Of a stretch of 64,000 nt of DNA, positions 32,260 to 40,671 are shown in pieces. Numbering within the stretch: position 1 is the stretch's first letter; every line of letters begins with the position of its first letter. The notes under the pieces are model-generated. The model saw nothing but the letters and a program-made list of their open reading frames with translations. It made no database searches and was not told where the DNA came from. The translations under genes and the position numbers were made by a program. This stretch comes from Paracidovorax sp031843945 (GTDB taxonomy: Bacteria > Pseudomonadota > Gammaproteobacteria > Burkholderiales > Burkholderiaceae_C): contig NZ_JAVTJJ010000010.1 of the NCBI RefSeq assembly GCF_031843945.1, positions 62,001-126,000 on the forward strand. The letters are read 5' to 3'.

Positions 32260-33006
32260 ATGCCCGCTACGCAGACCCAAGGGATATCGCCCGCTAGGCC
32301 CGCCTGGCGCCAGGTGCTGTCTGGACTGACCCGACTCGCCCTGCGCGTGCCCAGCCAGTGCGCCGTCTGCCATGCCTGGCCGGCTGACCGCCTTTGCGCG
32401 GACTGCGTGGCACGGTTCGCCACCCACCGCAGCCGTTGCCGCACCTGCGCCCTGCCCGTGCCGGCTGGCGTCGATCAATGTGGCCGCTGCGTGCGGCAAA
32501 CGCCGCCGCTGGACGCATGCCTGGCCGCTATGGACTACGGCTATCCCTGGGCCGGTCTGCTGGCCGAGTTCAAATTCAAGAACGACCCGGGCTGGGCCGC
32601 CACACTGGGCGCACACCTGATGGCCGCGCCCGGCGTAATGGCCGCCGTGGCGCAGGCAGACTGGCTGCTGCCCATCCCCCTGTCGAACGAGCGGCTGCGC
32701 GAGCGCGGCTTCAACCAATCACTGCTGCTGGCCCGGCAACTGGACCGCCAGCGCACCCGCGCCGACTGGCTGCTGCGCCTGCGCGCGACCGAGGCGCAAA
32801 GCAGCCTGACGCGCGCCCAGCGCCTGCGCAACCTGCGCGGCGCCTTCGCGCTGGAGCCGCTGGCCGCAGCGCAGGTCGCAGGCCAGCGCGTGGTGCTGTT
32901 GGACGACGTGATGACCACCGGCGCCACGCTGCAGATGGCCGCCACCGTGCTGCGCCAGGCGGGTGTGGCGCACATCACCGGGCTGGTGCTGGCGCGCACG
33001 GCCTGA
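32260..33006 (+). CDS. ComF family phosphoribosyltransferase-like protein
   Basis: A 248-aa ComF-type protein. An N-terminal double zinc-finger (CAVCHAWPADRLCADC, CRTCALPVPAGVDQCGRC) precedes a PRTase domain with RGFNQSLLLAR and the PRPP-binding VVLLDDVMTTGAT. ComF homologues take part in DNA uptake or nucleotide metabolism; the precise role in this organism is unknown. Confidence 0.9.
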   Translation: MPATQTQGISPARPAWRQVLSGLTRLALRVPSQCAVCHAWPADRLCADCVARFATHRSRCRTCALPVPAGVDQCGRCVRQTPPLDACLAAMDYGYPWAGLLAEFKFKNDPGWAATLGAHLMAAPGVMAAVAQADWLLPIPLSNERLRERGFNQSLLLARQLDRQRTRADWLLRLRATEAQSSLTRAQRLRNLRGAFALEPLAAAQVAGQRVVLLDDVMTTGATLQMAATVLRQAGVAHITGLVLARTA

Positions 33007-33093
33007 AAAACCGCGCTGGGGCGAGATACCTTTTGTTGCGTTCGCAGTGGCTGCCTGGTGTTACAGACCCCGTGCCCGCCTCAGAATGGCGGC

Positions 33094-33585
33094 ATGTTTC
33101 ACATTGTTCTCGTCGAACCTGAAATTCCGCCCAACACCGGCAACGTGATCCGGCTGGCGGCGAACACGGGCTGCACGCTGCACTTGGTGGAGCCCTTGGG
33201 ATTCTCGATGGAAGACCGGCTGATGCGGCGCGCCGGGCTCGACTATCACGAGTACGCACAGGTGCGTCGCCACGCCGGCTGGACAGCCCTGCTGCGCGAC
33301 GAGCAACCCGATGCCGCGCGCATGTTCGCCATGACAACGCATGGCACGCAGACGGTGTACGACACGGGTTTTCGACCTGGTGACTGGCTGGTGTTCGGCG
33401 CCGAAACGCGCGGCCTGCCGCCTGAGTTGCGCGAGACCTTCCCACCCGCGCAGCGCCTCAAGCTGCCCATGGTGCCGGGGCAGCGCAGCCTGAACCTGTC
33501 GAACGCCGTGGCGGTGACGGTGTTCGAGGCCTGGCGACAGAACAGCTTCATGCAAGGCCCGGCCGAGCCAGCCAGTGGCGAGTAA
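33094..33585 (+). CDS. trmL: tRNA (cytidine(34)-2'-O)-methyltransferase
   Basis: A 163-aa SPOUT methyltransferase that 2'-O-methylates position 34 of tRNA-Leu isoacceptors. Visible are VLVEPEIPPNTGNVIRLAAN, LVEPLGFSMEDRLMRRAGLD, the knot motif FGAETRGLP and RSLNLSNAVAVTVFEAW. Length is normal. The ATG at 33094 starts right at the family N-terminus. Confidence 0.95.
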   Translation: MFHIVLVEPEIPPNTGNVIRLAANTGCTLHLVEPLGFSMEDRLMRRAGLDYHEYAQVRRHAGWTALLRDEQPDAARMFAMTTHGTQTVYDTGFRPGDWLVFGAETRGLPPELRETFPPAQRLKLPMVPGQRSLNLSNAVAVTVFEAWRQNSFMQGPAEPASGE

Positions 33586-33602
33586 GAAAGCGGCGAAGGA
33601 AT

Positions 33603-34067
33603 CTACGGCGCAGCGCCGTAATTGCGGGCGAGCGATTCAGCCACGCACACGGGCTTGTCGCCGCCCTCGCGTTCCATGGTGACCTGCCAAGTCATCTGCA
33701 TACCATCCGGCTCGGCCTTCTCCAGCGCCAGCAAGGTCAGCCGGGCCCGCACCCGGCTGCCGGCCGGCACGGGCGCGGTGAAGCGCACGCGGTTCAGGCC
33801 GTAGTTCACGCCCATGCGGGCGCCGGCGATGGTGAAGGCCGCTTCGAAAAATCGGGGGATCAGCGACAGCGTGAGAAACCCGTGCGCGATGGTGGTGCCG
33901 AACGGGCCCTGCGCGGCGCGCTCCGGGTCCACGTGGATCCACTGGTGATCGCCGGTCGCCTCGGCGAACAGGTCGATCTGTTTTTGCGTGACCGTGATCC
34001 AGTCGGTCACGGCCACTTCCTGGCCCACGCAGGCGGCCAGCTCGGTATAGCTCTGGAAGGTTTTCAT
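33603..34067 (-). CDS. MaoC family (NodN-like) hydratase
   Basis: A 154-aa single hot-dog domain with the hydratase-2 signature FAEATGDHQWIHVDPERA (catalytic Asp and His) and TTIAHGFLTLSLIP. Such proteins hydrate (R)-specific enoyl-CoA esters, linking fatty acid oxidation with polyhydroxyalkanoate synthesis. No PHA gene is adjacent, so the substrate is unassigned. Confidence 0.9.
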   Translation of the reverse strand: MKTFQSYTELAACVGQEVAVTDWITVTQKQIDLFAEATGDHQWIHVDPERAAQGPFGTTIAHGFLTLSLIPRFFEAAFTIAGARMGVNYGLNRVRFTAPVPAGSRVRARLTLLALEKAEPDGMQMTWQVTMEREGGDKPVCVAESLARNYGAAP

Positions 34068-34122
34068 GCGGCCACTCTAGCGCCGCAGGCGCGCGCGGGC
34101 GTGTCCAGCCGGCGACAAGGAA

Positions 34123-34743
34123 TCAGCCGGCGTCCAGCCAGTCGCAGATGGGCCGCCACTGCTCCAGGTCGCGCACCACGCGGCCGCGGGCGACGTCGAA
34201 CAGCGTGAGCCCGTGCGCGGCCAGGTGCACGTAGTTCTGCGTGTCGCGCAAGTAACCCAGCACCGGCAGGCCCAGGCCGTCCACGAATTCGTGCAGCCGC
34301 TCGGCCGCCAGCGTGCGTGCGTCGACCCGCATGCCGACGATGCCGACCTGCGCCTGCCCGCCGTGGCGGTGGCTGGCCAGCTCGTCCAGAAAGTCACGCG
34401 TGGCGAAGATGTCGAACACACTGGGCTGCAGTGGCACGATGATCTTGTCGGCCAGCTTGAGCACGTCTTTGAGCCGCCAGCCGTGCAGGCCGGCCGGCGT
34501 GTCCAGCACGGCGTGGGTGGTGCCGTGGGGCGGGCGGGTGATCAGGTCGTGCGCCACGTCCCACAGGCCGATGGGACGGGCCTGCGCGGGCCGCTGGCCC
34601 AGCCATAGATGGGACGAGCGCTGCCGGTCGGCATCGCCCAGGATCACGGCGTGGCCCTGGCTGGCGTAATACCCTGCGATCTGGGTCGACAGCGTGGACT
34701 TGCCCACGCCGCCCTTGGGATTGGCGACTACGACCACCGGCAT
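34123..34743 (-). CDS. ParA-family partition-like ATPase
   Basis: A 206-aa deviant Walker ATPase: VVVANPKGGVGKSTLSTQIAG (Walker A with signature Lys), DADRQRSSHLWL (Walker A'), VLDTPAG (Walker B). It lacks the N-terminal helix-turn-helix of plasmid ParA and has no ParB neighbour, so it is an orphan ParA/MinD-like ATPase that may position a cellular cargo. The ATG at 34743 directly precedes the Walker domain. Confidence 0.88.
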   Translation of the reverse strand: MPVVVVANPKGGVGKSTLSTQIAGYYASQGHAVILGDADRQRSSHLWLGQRPAQARPIGLWDVAHDLITRPPHGTTHAVLDTPAGLHGWRLKDVLKLADKIIVPLQPSVFDIFATRDFLDELASHRHGGQAQVGIVGMRVDARTLAAERLHEFVDGLGLPVLGYLRDTQNYVHLAAHGLTLFDVARGRVVRDLEQWRPICDWLDAG

Positions 34744-34854
34744 GCGGGCCTCCTTGGCGCGTGACTGACTGGGTTGCACAAAGCGGGGACAACGGTTGCA
34801 GCGCACATCGTAGCGCCGGCAGGCATGCCTGCAGATGCGACAGCTGAAATCTGC

Positions 34855-34914
34855 ATAGAAACAGCCTCAAGCGCTTATTCATCAAGCGCAAGTAGCTATT
34901 AATTTAATAGCAAA
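34855..34914. repeat. Palindromic repeat, copy 6
   Basis: CAAGCGCTT-attcatc-AAGCGCAAG core followed by TAGCTATTAATTTAATAGC. It lies between the lysE-like and parA-like genes. Confidence 0.85.
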
Positions 34915-34933
34915 CCTGATACGGAGCGACTGA

Positions 34934-35578
34934 TTAGGCGTGCTGCCCACCGCGCTTGACGAAGAAAAGCCCCGCACCCACCGCCATCAGCAGGCCGCCG
35001 AACACGCGGTTCTGGTTGCGCGCGGCGCGCGGGCTGCGCATCAGGCGGCGCAGCGCGCTGGCGCTGGCGGCGTAGCCATGCATCACCACCACGTCTACCG
35101 AGAGCGTGGTGGCGGCCATCACCAGCAGTTGCGTCCACAGCGGGCGCGCATCGGTCATGAATTGCGGCAGCACGGCCACCATGAAGATGATGCCCTTGGG
35201 GTTGGTGGCGTTGGTGAGAAAGCCCGTCAGCACGCGGCGCTGCCACGGCCCGGCGTTGGCAGGCGCGGCCTCGGCGCCGTCTTGCGGGGCTGCACCACCG
35301 GCACGCCACTGGCTGAAGCCCAGGTAGATCAAGTAGCACGCACCCAGCACCTTCACGGTGCTGAACGCCACCTCCGACGCGATCAGCAGCGAGCCCACGC
35401 CGGCGCCGGCAACGACCAGAATCAGCAGCAGCCCCAGCTGCAGCCCAAAGATGGTGGCGCTGGTCTTGCGCACGCCGTAGGACAGGCCATGGCTCATGGA
35501 CAGCACCGCGCCTGAGCCGGGGGATACCGCGATCAGGCACGACGCGGCGAAGAAAGCGATCCAGGTATGTAGGTCCAT
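34934..35578 (-). CDS. LysE/RhtB family amino-acid exporter
   Basis: A 214-aa membrane protein with six helices and the LysE signature ISPGSGAVLSMSHGLSYG near the N-terminus and FLTNATNPKGIIFMVAVLPQF in the middle. Exports an amino acid or derivative; the substrate cannot be deduced. Flanked on both sides by palindromic repeats. Confidence 0.92.
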   Translation of the reverse strand: MDLHTWIAFFAASCLIAVSPGSGAVLSMSHGLSYGVRKTSATIFGLQLGLLLILVVAGAGVGSLLIASEVAFSTVKVLGACYLIYLGFSQWRAGGAAPQDGAEAAPANAGPWQRRVLTGFLTNATNPKGIIFMVAVLPQFMTDARPLWTQLLVMAATTLSVDVVVMHGYAASASALRRLMRSPRAARNQNRVFGGLLMAVGAGLFFVKRGGQHA

Positions 35579-35649
35579 GGGAGTCGATCAGAGAAGGGAA
35601 TCAGGAGGTTGCGGATTCTAGACGGAGCCTCACCCGCGCAGATTACATG

Positions 35650-35708
35650 CAAAATAGGGCTCCAGCGCTTATCCAATAAGCGCAAGTAGCTATATTTTTT
35701 ATAGCAAA
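35650..35708. repeat. Palindromic repeat, copy 7
   Basis: GGCTCCAGCGCTTA-tccaa-TAAGCGCAAG followed by TAGCTATATTTTTTATAGC, between the divergent lysE-like and Kef-like genes. Confidence 0.87.
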
Positions 35709-35809
35709 AGGCAACCAAGGCACGGGCGCTGCGCGTGATCTGTGCCTGCTCGCTTTTCCATCGGCTCCTGCCGGGCGATCCATCGCCCAGGCCATAACCC
35801 AACGCCCTC

Positions 35810-37696
35810 ATGGAACACATCCCCGCTTGGCTCAATTACGGATTCCTCTACCTGGCCGCCGCCGTGGTGGCCGTGCCCATCGCCCGCGCGCTGGGGCTGG
35901 GCGCCATCATCGGCTACCTGGCGGCGGGCATCGCCATCGGGCCGTGGGGTTTGGGGCTGGTCAGCAACGTGCAGGACATCCTGCATTTCGCTGAATTCGG
36001 CGTGGTGCTGATGCTGTTTCTCGTCGGGCTGGAACTGCAGCCCAGCCGGCTCTGGGCGCTGCGCCGCCCCATCTTCGGGCTGGGTTCGGCCCAGGTGCTG
36101 GGCTGCGCGGCCCTGCTGTGGCTGGCCGCGTGGGCCTGCGGCGTGCCTTGGTCAATTGCGCTGGTGGCCGCGCTGGGGCTGGCGCTGTCGTCCACCGCCA
36201 TTGCGCTGCAGACGCTGGCCGAGCGCAACCTGATGCGCACCGACGGCGGCCAGAAGGCGTTCTCCATCCTGCTTTTTCAGGACGTGGCGGCCATTCCCAT
36301 CCTGGCGCTGCTGCCGCTGCTGGGCGCCGCAGCGCTGGGCGCGGGCGGCACCGCGCCGCACCACACGCCGGCCGAAATGGCGCTGGAGGCGGCCAAGATC
36401 ATCGGCGTGGTGGCGGCCATCGTGCTGGGCGGGCGGCTGGCGCTGCGGCCGCTGTTGCGCTGGATCGCGCGCAGCAAGACGCCCGAGATCTTCACCGCCG
36501 CGTCGCTGCTGCTGGTGGTGGGCATTGCCTACCTGATGGTGCTGGTGGGCCTGTCGATGGCACTTGGCGCCTTCCTCGCCGGCGTGCTGCTGGCCGACAG
36601 CGAATATCGGCGCGAGCTGGAGGCCGACATCGAGCCCTTCAAAGGCCTGCTGCTGGGCCTCTTTTTCATGGCCGTGGGCATGTCCATCGACTTCGGCGTG
36701 CTGATGCGCTCGCCGGGACTGATGGCGCTGGTGCTGGTGGGTTTTCTGGCCATCAAGGGCGTGGTGATCTACACGCTGGCGCGGGTCACCGGCACGCCGT
36801 ACCAGGAACGGCCGGTGTTCACGCTGCTGCTGGCACAGGGCGGCGAATTCGCGTTCGTGGTGTTCCAGGCCGCAGCGACGGCGGGCGCGCTGCCGACCGA
36901 AACCGCGTCGCTGCTGATCGGCGCGGTGGCGCTGTCGATGCTGCTGTCGCCATTGCTGCTGGTGCTGCTGGACCGGGTGCTGCTGCGCCGCTACGCGCGG
37001 CTGAAGACCGATGTGCCGACGGCCGCCAAGATATCGGAGCCGCAGGAAGCGCCCGTCATCATCGCGGGCTTCGGCCGCTACGGGCAGATCGTCGCGCGCA
37101 CCATGCTGCTGCAGGGCGTGCCCACCACCGTGCTGGACCACAGCGTGGAGATGCTGGAGGTGGCGCACACCTTCGGCTACCGTGTGTTCTACGGCGATGC
37201 GACCCGGCTGGAGCTGCTACGCATCGCCGGCGCGGCGCAGGCCCGCATTCTGGTCATCGCGGTGGACGACGCCGAACAGTCGGTGAAGATCGCCGCGCTG
37301 GCGCGATCGCACTTTCCGCAGCTGAAGATCGTGGCGCGTGCGCGCAACGTGGGCCACTGGAATGCGCTGCGCGACCTGGGCGTGGAGCATGTCGAGCGCG
37401 AGCTGTTCGAGTCCAGCCTGAAGACCGCCCGCACGGTGCTGGAGCTGATGGGCCTGCCCGAGCAAGAGGCCCTGCGCGTGGCAGATCGCTTTCGCGAGCA
37501 CAACATCGCCCTGGCCAACCGCATGTATCCGCACCACAAGGACCAGGAAAAGTTCATTGCCGTGGCGCGGCAGGGCCGCCAGCAACTGGTGGAACAGATG
37601 GCCAAGGAAAGACAGGAAAAGGCGGAGGGATCGAAGCACGATACCAATCCGAGCCTTGAGCCATTGCCGCAATCACCGCCTCAGAGCCGCGATTGA
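35810..37696 (+). CDS. Kef-type monovalent cation:proton antiporter (CPA2) with RCK domain
   Basis: A 628-aa protein: twelve to thirteen hydrophobic segments (1-400) of the CPA2 family, including LGLALSSTAIALQTLAERN and AQGGEFAFVVFQAAATAG, then a cytosolic RCK/TrkA-N Rossmann domain (about 405-530) starting APVIIAGFGRYGQIVART. Similar to KefB/KefC potassium efflux systems; no KefF/G ancillary gene is adjacent. Followed by a hairpin terminator. Confidence 0.9.
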   Translation: MEHIPAWLNYGFLYLAAAVVAVPIARALGLGAIIGYLAAGIAIGPWGLGLVSNVQDILHFAEFGVVLMLFLVGLELQPSRLWALRRPIFGLGSAQVLGCAALLWLAAWACGVPWSIALVAALGLALSSTAIALQTLAERNLMRTDGGQKAFSILLFQDVAAIPILALLPLLGAAALGAGGTAPHHTPAEMALEAAKIIGVVAAIVLGGRLALRPLLRWIARSKTPEIFTAASLLLVVGIAYLMVLVGLSMALGAFLAGVLLADSEYRRELEADIEPFKGLLLGLFFMAVGMSIDFGVLMRSPGLMALVLVGFLAIKGVVIYTLARVTGTPYQERPVFTLLLAQGGEFAFVVFQAAATAGALPTETASLLIGAVALSMLLSPLLLVLLDRVLLRRYARLKTDVPTAAKISEPQEAPVIIAGFGRYGQIVARTMLLQGVPTTVLDHSVEMLEVAHTFGYRVFYGDATRLELLRIAGAAQARILVIAVDDAEQSVKIAALARSHFPQLKIVARARNVGHWNALRDLGVEHVERELFESSLKTARTVLELMGLPEQEALRVADRFREHNIALANRMYPHHKDQEKFIAVARQGRQQLVEQMAKERQEKAEGSKHDTNPSLEPLPQSPPQSRD

Positions 37697-37699
37697 ATC

Positions 37700-37732
37700 A
37701 GCGCGCGCCAGCCACAGGCGCGCGCTTTGGTT
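37700..37732 (+). terminator. Probable terminator after the Kef-type gene
   Basis: AGCGCGCGCC (37700-37709) and GGCGCGCGCT (37717-37726) form perfect 10-bp arms with a 7-nt loop, followed by a weak T-rich tail. Confidence 0.6.
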
Positions 37733-37775
37733 GATGCGGGCGTGAGCAAACGGCAGGCGAAAAAACAACATGGAT

Positions 37776-37803
37776 GAAAATGATTCTCATTAAAATGAGA
37801 ATC
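37776..37803. promoter_or_regulatory. Fur box upstream of TonB-dependent receptor
   Basis: GAAAATGATTCTCATTAAA matches the 19-bp Fur consensus at 14 positions and continues into a second half-site: ATTCTCATT-AA-AATGAGAAT is a perfect 9-bp inverted repeat (37783-37802). It predicts iron repression of the downstream receptor. Confidence 0.87.
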
Positions 37804-37882
37804 GCGCCGCGTTTCCATCGCCCAGCTTGAGCTTGGGTGGCAGAGCCGGCGCCCCCTTCATTCCGCTCGTTCGATCGCCGTC

Positions 37883-40054
37883 ATGACCACTCCTTCGCAC
37901 CCCATCGCCGGGGCAGCCAGCTCCCGCGCGCCTGCTCTCTCCGTGCCAGTAACGCGCACCCGCCGTGGCGGCGCAACGCTGTGGGCCTTGAGCCCGCTGG
38001 CACTGTGCCTGTCGCAAGCCGCCGTTGCACAGCCCGCGCCCGACACGGCGCCGCAATTGCAGGAAGTGCGCATCAACGCCAGCACCGAAAAGGACGTGGG
38101 CTTTGCCCCCGTCGAAGCGCAAACCGCCGGCAAGGCGCCGATGCGCCGGCTGGAAACCCCGCAGTCGGTGAGCGTGGTCACGCGCGAGCAGATGGAGTCG
38201 CGCCAGATCAACAACCTGCAGCAGGCGCTGCAGACCGTGGCCGGCGTCAGCCCGGTCAACTTCGGGCGGCGCGGTTTCGACGACATCAACATTCGCGGCT
38301 TTCGCTCAACCGAATCCATCCTCATCGACGGCCTGGTGCAAAGCCCCGGCATGTGGACGCGCCTGACGCCCTACGGCTACGAGCGCTTTGAAGTGCTCAA
38401 GGGCGCGGCCTCGGTGCTGTACGGCCAGGTGCAGCCCGGCGGCATCGTCAACGCGGTGAGCAAGCGGCCCAAGCGCGATGCTTTAAGCGAAGTGGGCGTG
38501 GAAGTGGGCAGCTTCGGCCAACGCACGCTGCAGGCCGACATCAACCGGCCGCTGAACGAGTCGGGCAAGGCGGCGTTCCGCATCAACGCGCAAGTCTCGA
38601 ACAGCGACGACCCGACCGACTTCGTCTACCGGCGCGACCGCTGGATCGCGCCTTCGCTGTCACTGGACCTGGGCGCGCAGACCGATCTGGTGCTGTTTGC
38701 CACTTACAGCCAGAGCAGTTGGATGCGCCAGCAGGGCATCACGCCCTACGGCACCGTGCTGCCCAATGCCAACGGCACGCTGCGGCGCACGCTCTACACG
38801 GGCGACCCCAGCTTCGGCAACTACGACATGGAGACGACGTCCATCGGCTATGCGCTGGAACACCGGCTGTCGCCGCAGCTGACGCTGCGCCAGAACGTGC
38901 GCTATGAAACCGAAAAGGGCACGGGCAGCTTCGTGGCCAACCTGGCGCTGCAGGCCAACCAGCGACTGCAAAACCGCCAGGCCACGCACCAGTACATGGA
39001 CGACGACCTGCTGGCTACCGACACGTCGCTGCTCTCGCAGTTCTCGACCCTGGGCGTGCAGCACCGCCTGGTTACCGGACTGGACGCGCGCACCGGCCAC
39101 ACCTGGCAAGGCCAGCGGCGCTGCACCATTGGCGCACTCAATCTGTTCAACCCGGTGTACGGGGTAGCGGCCACCTGCCCCACAGGCTACACCGGCGATG
39201 CGCCGGCAAAGCTCAGCGTGATGGGCCTGTACGCGCAGGACCAGATCAAGTTCAACCCGCAATGGACAGCCCTGGTCGGCCTGCGCCGAGACTGGTCCAC
39301 CAACGAGATCGACAACCGGCTGACCAGCCAGCAGACGCGCCAGAAAGACTCCGCCACCACCCTGTCCGCCGGGCTGGTCTATGAATTCACGCCCGGCTGG
39401 GCGGCCTACACCAGCTACGGCGAATCGTTCTTGCCTGTGTCAGGCACCACGTTCAGTGGCGCTGCGTTTGCGCCCGAAACCGGCAAGCAATGGGAAGCCG
39501 GCCTGAAGTACGAGGCGCCAGGCGGCGGGCTGACCGGCGCGCTGGCGCTCTTCAACCTCACGCGACGCAACGTCACCACGGCCGACCCGTCCAACACCGG
39601 CTTCAGCGTGCAGACCGGCGAGCAGCGATCGCGCGGACTGGAACTGGAAGTGGGTGCTGACCTGCGCCAGAACATCAAGCTGACGGGCGCCTACACCTAT
39701 ACCGACACGAAGGTCACGCGGGACAACAAAGCCGCCATCGTGGGCCTGCCGCTGAACCTCACGCCGCGCCACACGCTGGCGCTGTGGGCCACCTACAAGC
39801 TGCCGCAGATGCCGCAAATCACGCTGGGCGCCGGCGCACGCTATGTCAGCGAGCAGGTCGGCTCGTACCCCTTCACCCTGCCCGCCTACACCGTGGCAGA
39901 CCTGTCCGTCGGCTATGCCGGCTCCAACTACCGCGTCACGGCGGGCGTGAAGAACGTGTTCGACAAGGCCTACTACGACGGTGCCATCAACGCCAACGTG
40001 GTGTCGCCGGCACTGCCACGCAGCTTCAACGTGGGATTGACGTACTTCTTCTGA
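37883..40054 (+). CDS. TonB-dependent siderophore receptor
   Basis: A 723-aa outer-membrane receptor. A signal sequence ends near AVAQPAPD; a TonB-box-like segment and plug domain follow (QSVSVVTREQMES, INIRGFRSTESILIDGL, FEVLKGAASVLYGQ), then a 22-strand barrel ending in the aromatic terminus LTYFF. The type matches FhuA/FoxA-like siderophore receptors. A Fur box lies about 80 bases upstream. No siderophore synthesis or ABC uptake genes are adjacent, so ligand specificity is open. Confidence 0.94.
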   Translation: MTTPSHPIAGAASSRAPALSVPVTRTRRGGATLWALSPLALCLSQAAVAQPAPDTAPQLQEVRINASTEKDVGFAPVEAQTAGKAPMRRLETPQSVSVVTREQMESRQINNLQQALQTVAGVSPVNFGRRGFDDINIRGFRSTESILIDGLVQSPGMWTRLTPYGYERFEVLKGAASVLYGQVQPGGIVNAVSKRPKRDALSEVGVEVGSFGQRTLQADINRPLNESGKAAFRINAQVSNSDDPTDFVYRRDRWIAPSLSLDLGAQTDLVLFATYSQSSWMRQQGITPYGTVLPNANGTLRRTLYTGDPSFGNYDMETTSIGYALEHRLSPQLTLRQNVRYETEKGTGSFVANLALQANQRLQNRQATHQYMDDDLLATDTSLLSQFSTLGVQHRLVTGLDARTGHTWQGQRRCTIGALNLFNPVYGVAATCPTGYTGDAPAKLSVMGLYAQDQIKFNPQWTALVGLRRDWSTNEIDNRLTSQQTRQKDSATTLSAGLVYEFTPGWAAYTSYGESFLPVSGTTFSGAAFAPETGKQWEAGLKYEAPGGGLTGALALFNLTRRNVTTADPSNTGFSVQTGEQRSRGLELEVGADLRQNIKLTGAYTYTDTKVTRDNKAAIVGLPLNLTPRHTLALWATYKLPQMPQITLGAGARYVSEQVGSYPFTLPAYTVADLSVGYAGSNYRVTAGVKNVFDKAYYDGAINANVVSPALPRSFNVGLTYFF

Positions 40055-40125
40055 AAAAGCAGAACCCCGCCACTTTTCAATACGGCTTTATTTATAGATA
40101 TTTTTCAATTTACAAAAACAGAGCT

Positions 40126-40192
40126 TCTATGAATTTTATGTCCAGCTTTAATCAATTTCTTTGCAGTTAAGCAAGCAAATAAAATTCATAGA
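40126..40192. promoter_or_regulatory. Long inverted repeat upstream of hipBA
   Basis: TCTATGAATTTTAT (40126-40139) and ATAAAATTCATAGA (40179-40192) are perfect 14-bp inverted arms 39 bp apart in an AT-rich region. The shared TCTATGAA core recurs at the hipB start, so these look like HipB operators; looping between sites is conceivable. Confidence 0.7.
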
Positions 40193-40200
40193 CTTTTCTT

Positions 40201-40228
40201 TTCATAGATTTTTAGTAATATCTATGAA
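40201..40228. promoter_or_regulatory. Proximal hipBA operator
   Basis: TTCATAGA (40201-40208) and TCTATGAA (40221-40228) are inverted arms with a 12-bp spacer. The second arm runs into the first base of the hipB ATG, so a bound repressor would cover the start region. Confidence 0.7.
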
Positions 40229-40671
40229 TGCCAAGGCAAAACACTTCTCCTGCTGACTACCCGCAGGCGGTGCTGCAGCAAATTGCGCAGCTCGCCCAGA
40301 ACATCGTCATCGCCCGCAAGCGCCGCAAGGAAACGCAGGCGCAGTGGGCGCAGCGGCTGGGCGTGTCGCAGCCGACGATGGCGCGCATCGAACGGGGCGA
40401 CCCGTCGGTGGCGATGGCGTCGTATGTGATGTGCATGTGGCTCATCAACCAGGCGCAGGGCCTGGCCGACCTGGTGGCGCCGCAGCGCGACCTTGCCTCG
40501 CTGGAGCGCGAAGTCGCCAGAACCCGCCCACGCTCCGCTGCCAAGCGGACGGTGAAAAACCAGGTGGCGGAACCGGCCGCGCCGGGGTGGAGCCCGCCAG
40601 AACGGGCTGCCAACCGCTCTGCCGAAGGCCTGGCGGCACTGGTGGCCGGCATCAAGAAAGCGCAGCCATGA
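40228..40671 (+). CDS. HipB-like antitoxin, XRE helix-turn-helix
   Basis: A 147-aa protein with an XRE-type helix-turn-helix (about 25-75: IVIARKRRKETQAQWAQRLG, SQPTMARIERGDPSVAM) and a Lys/Pro-rich C-terminal extension. It would neutralise the HipA kinase and repress the operon through the TCTATGAA palindromes. No Shine-Dalgarno precedes the ATG at 40228, so it may be translated leaderless or start at the GTG at 40270. Coupled to hipA by a four-base overlap. Confidence 0.88.
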   Translation: MPRQNTSPADYPQAVLQQIAQLAQNIVIARKRRKETQAQWAQRLGVSQPTMARIERGDPSVAMASYVMCMWLINQAQGLADLVAPQRDLASLEREVARTRPRSAAKRTVKNQVAEPAAPGWSPPERAANRSAEGLAALVAGIKKAQP

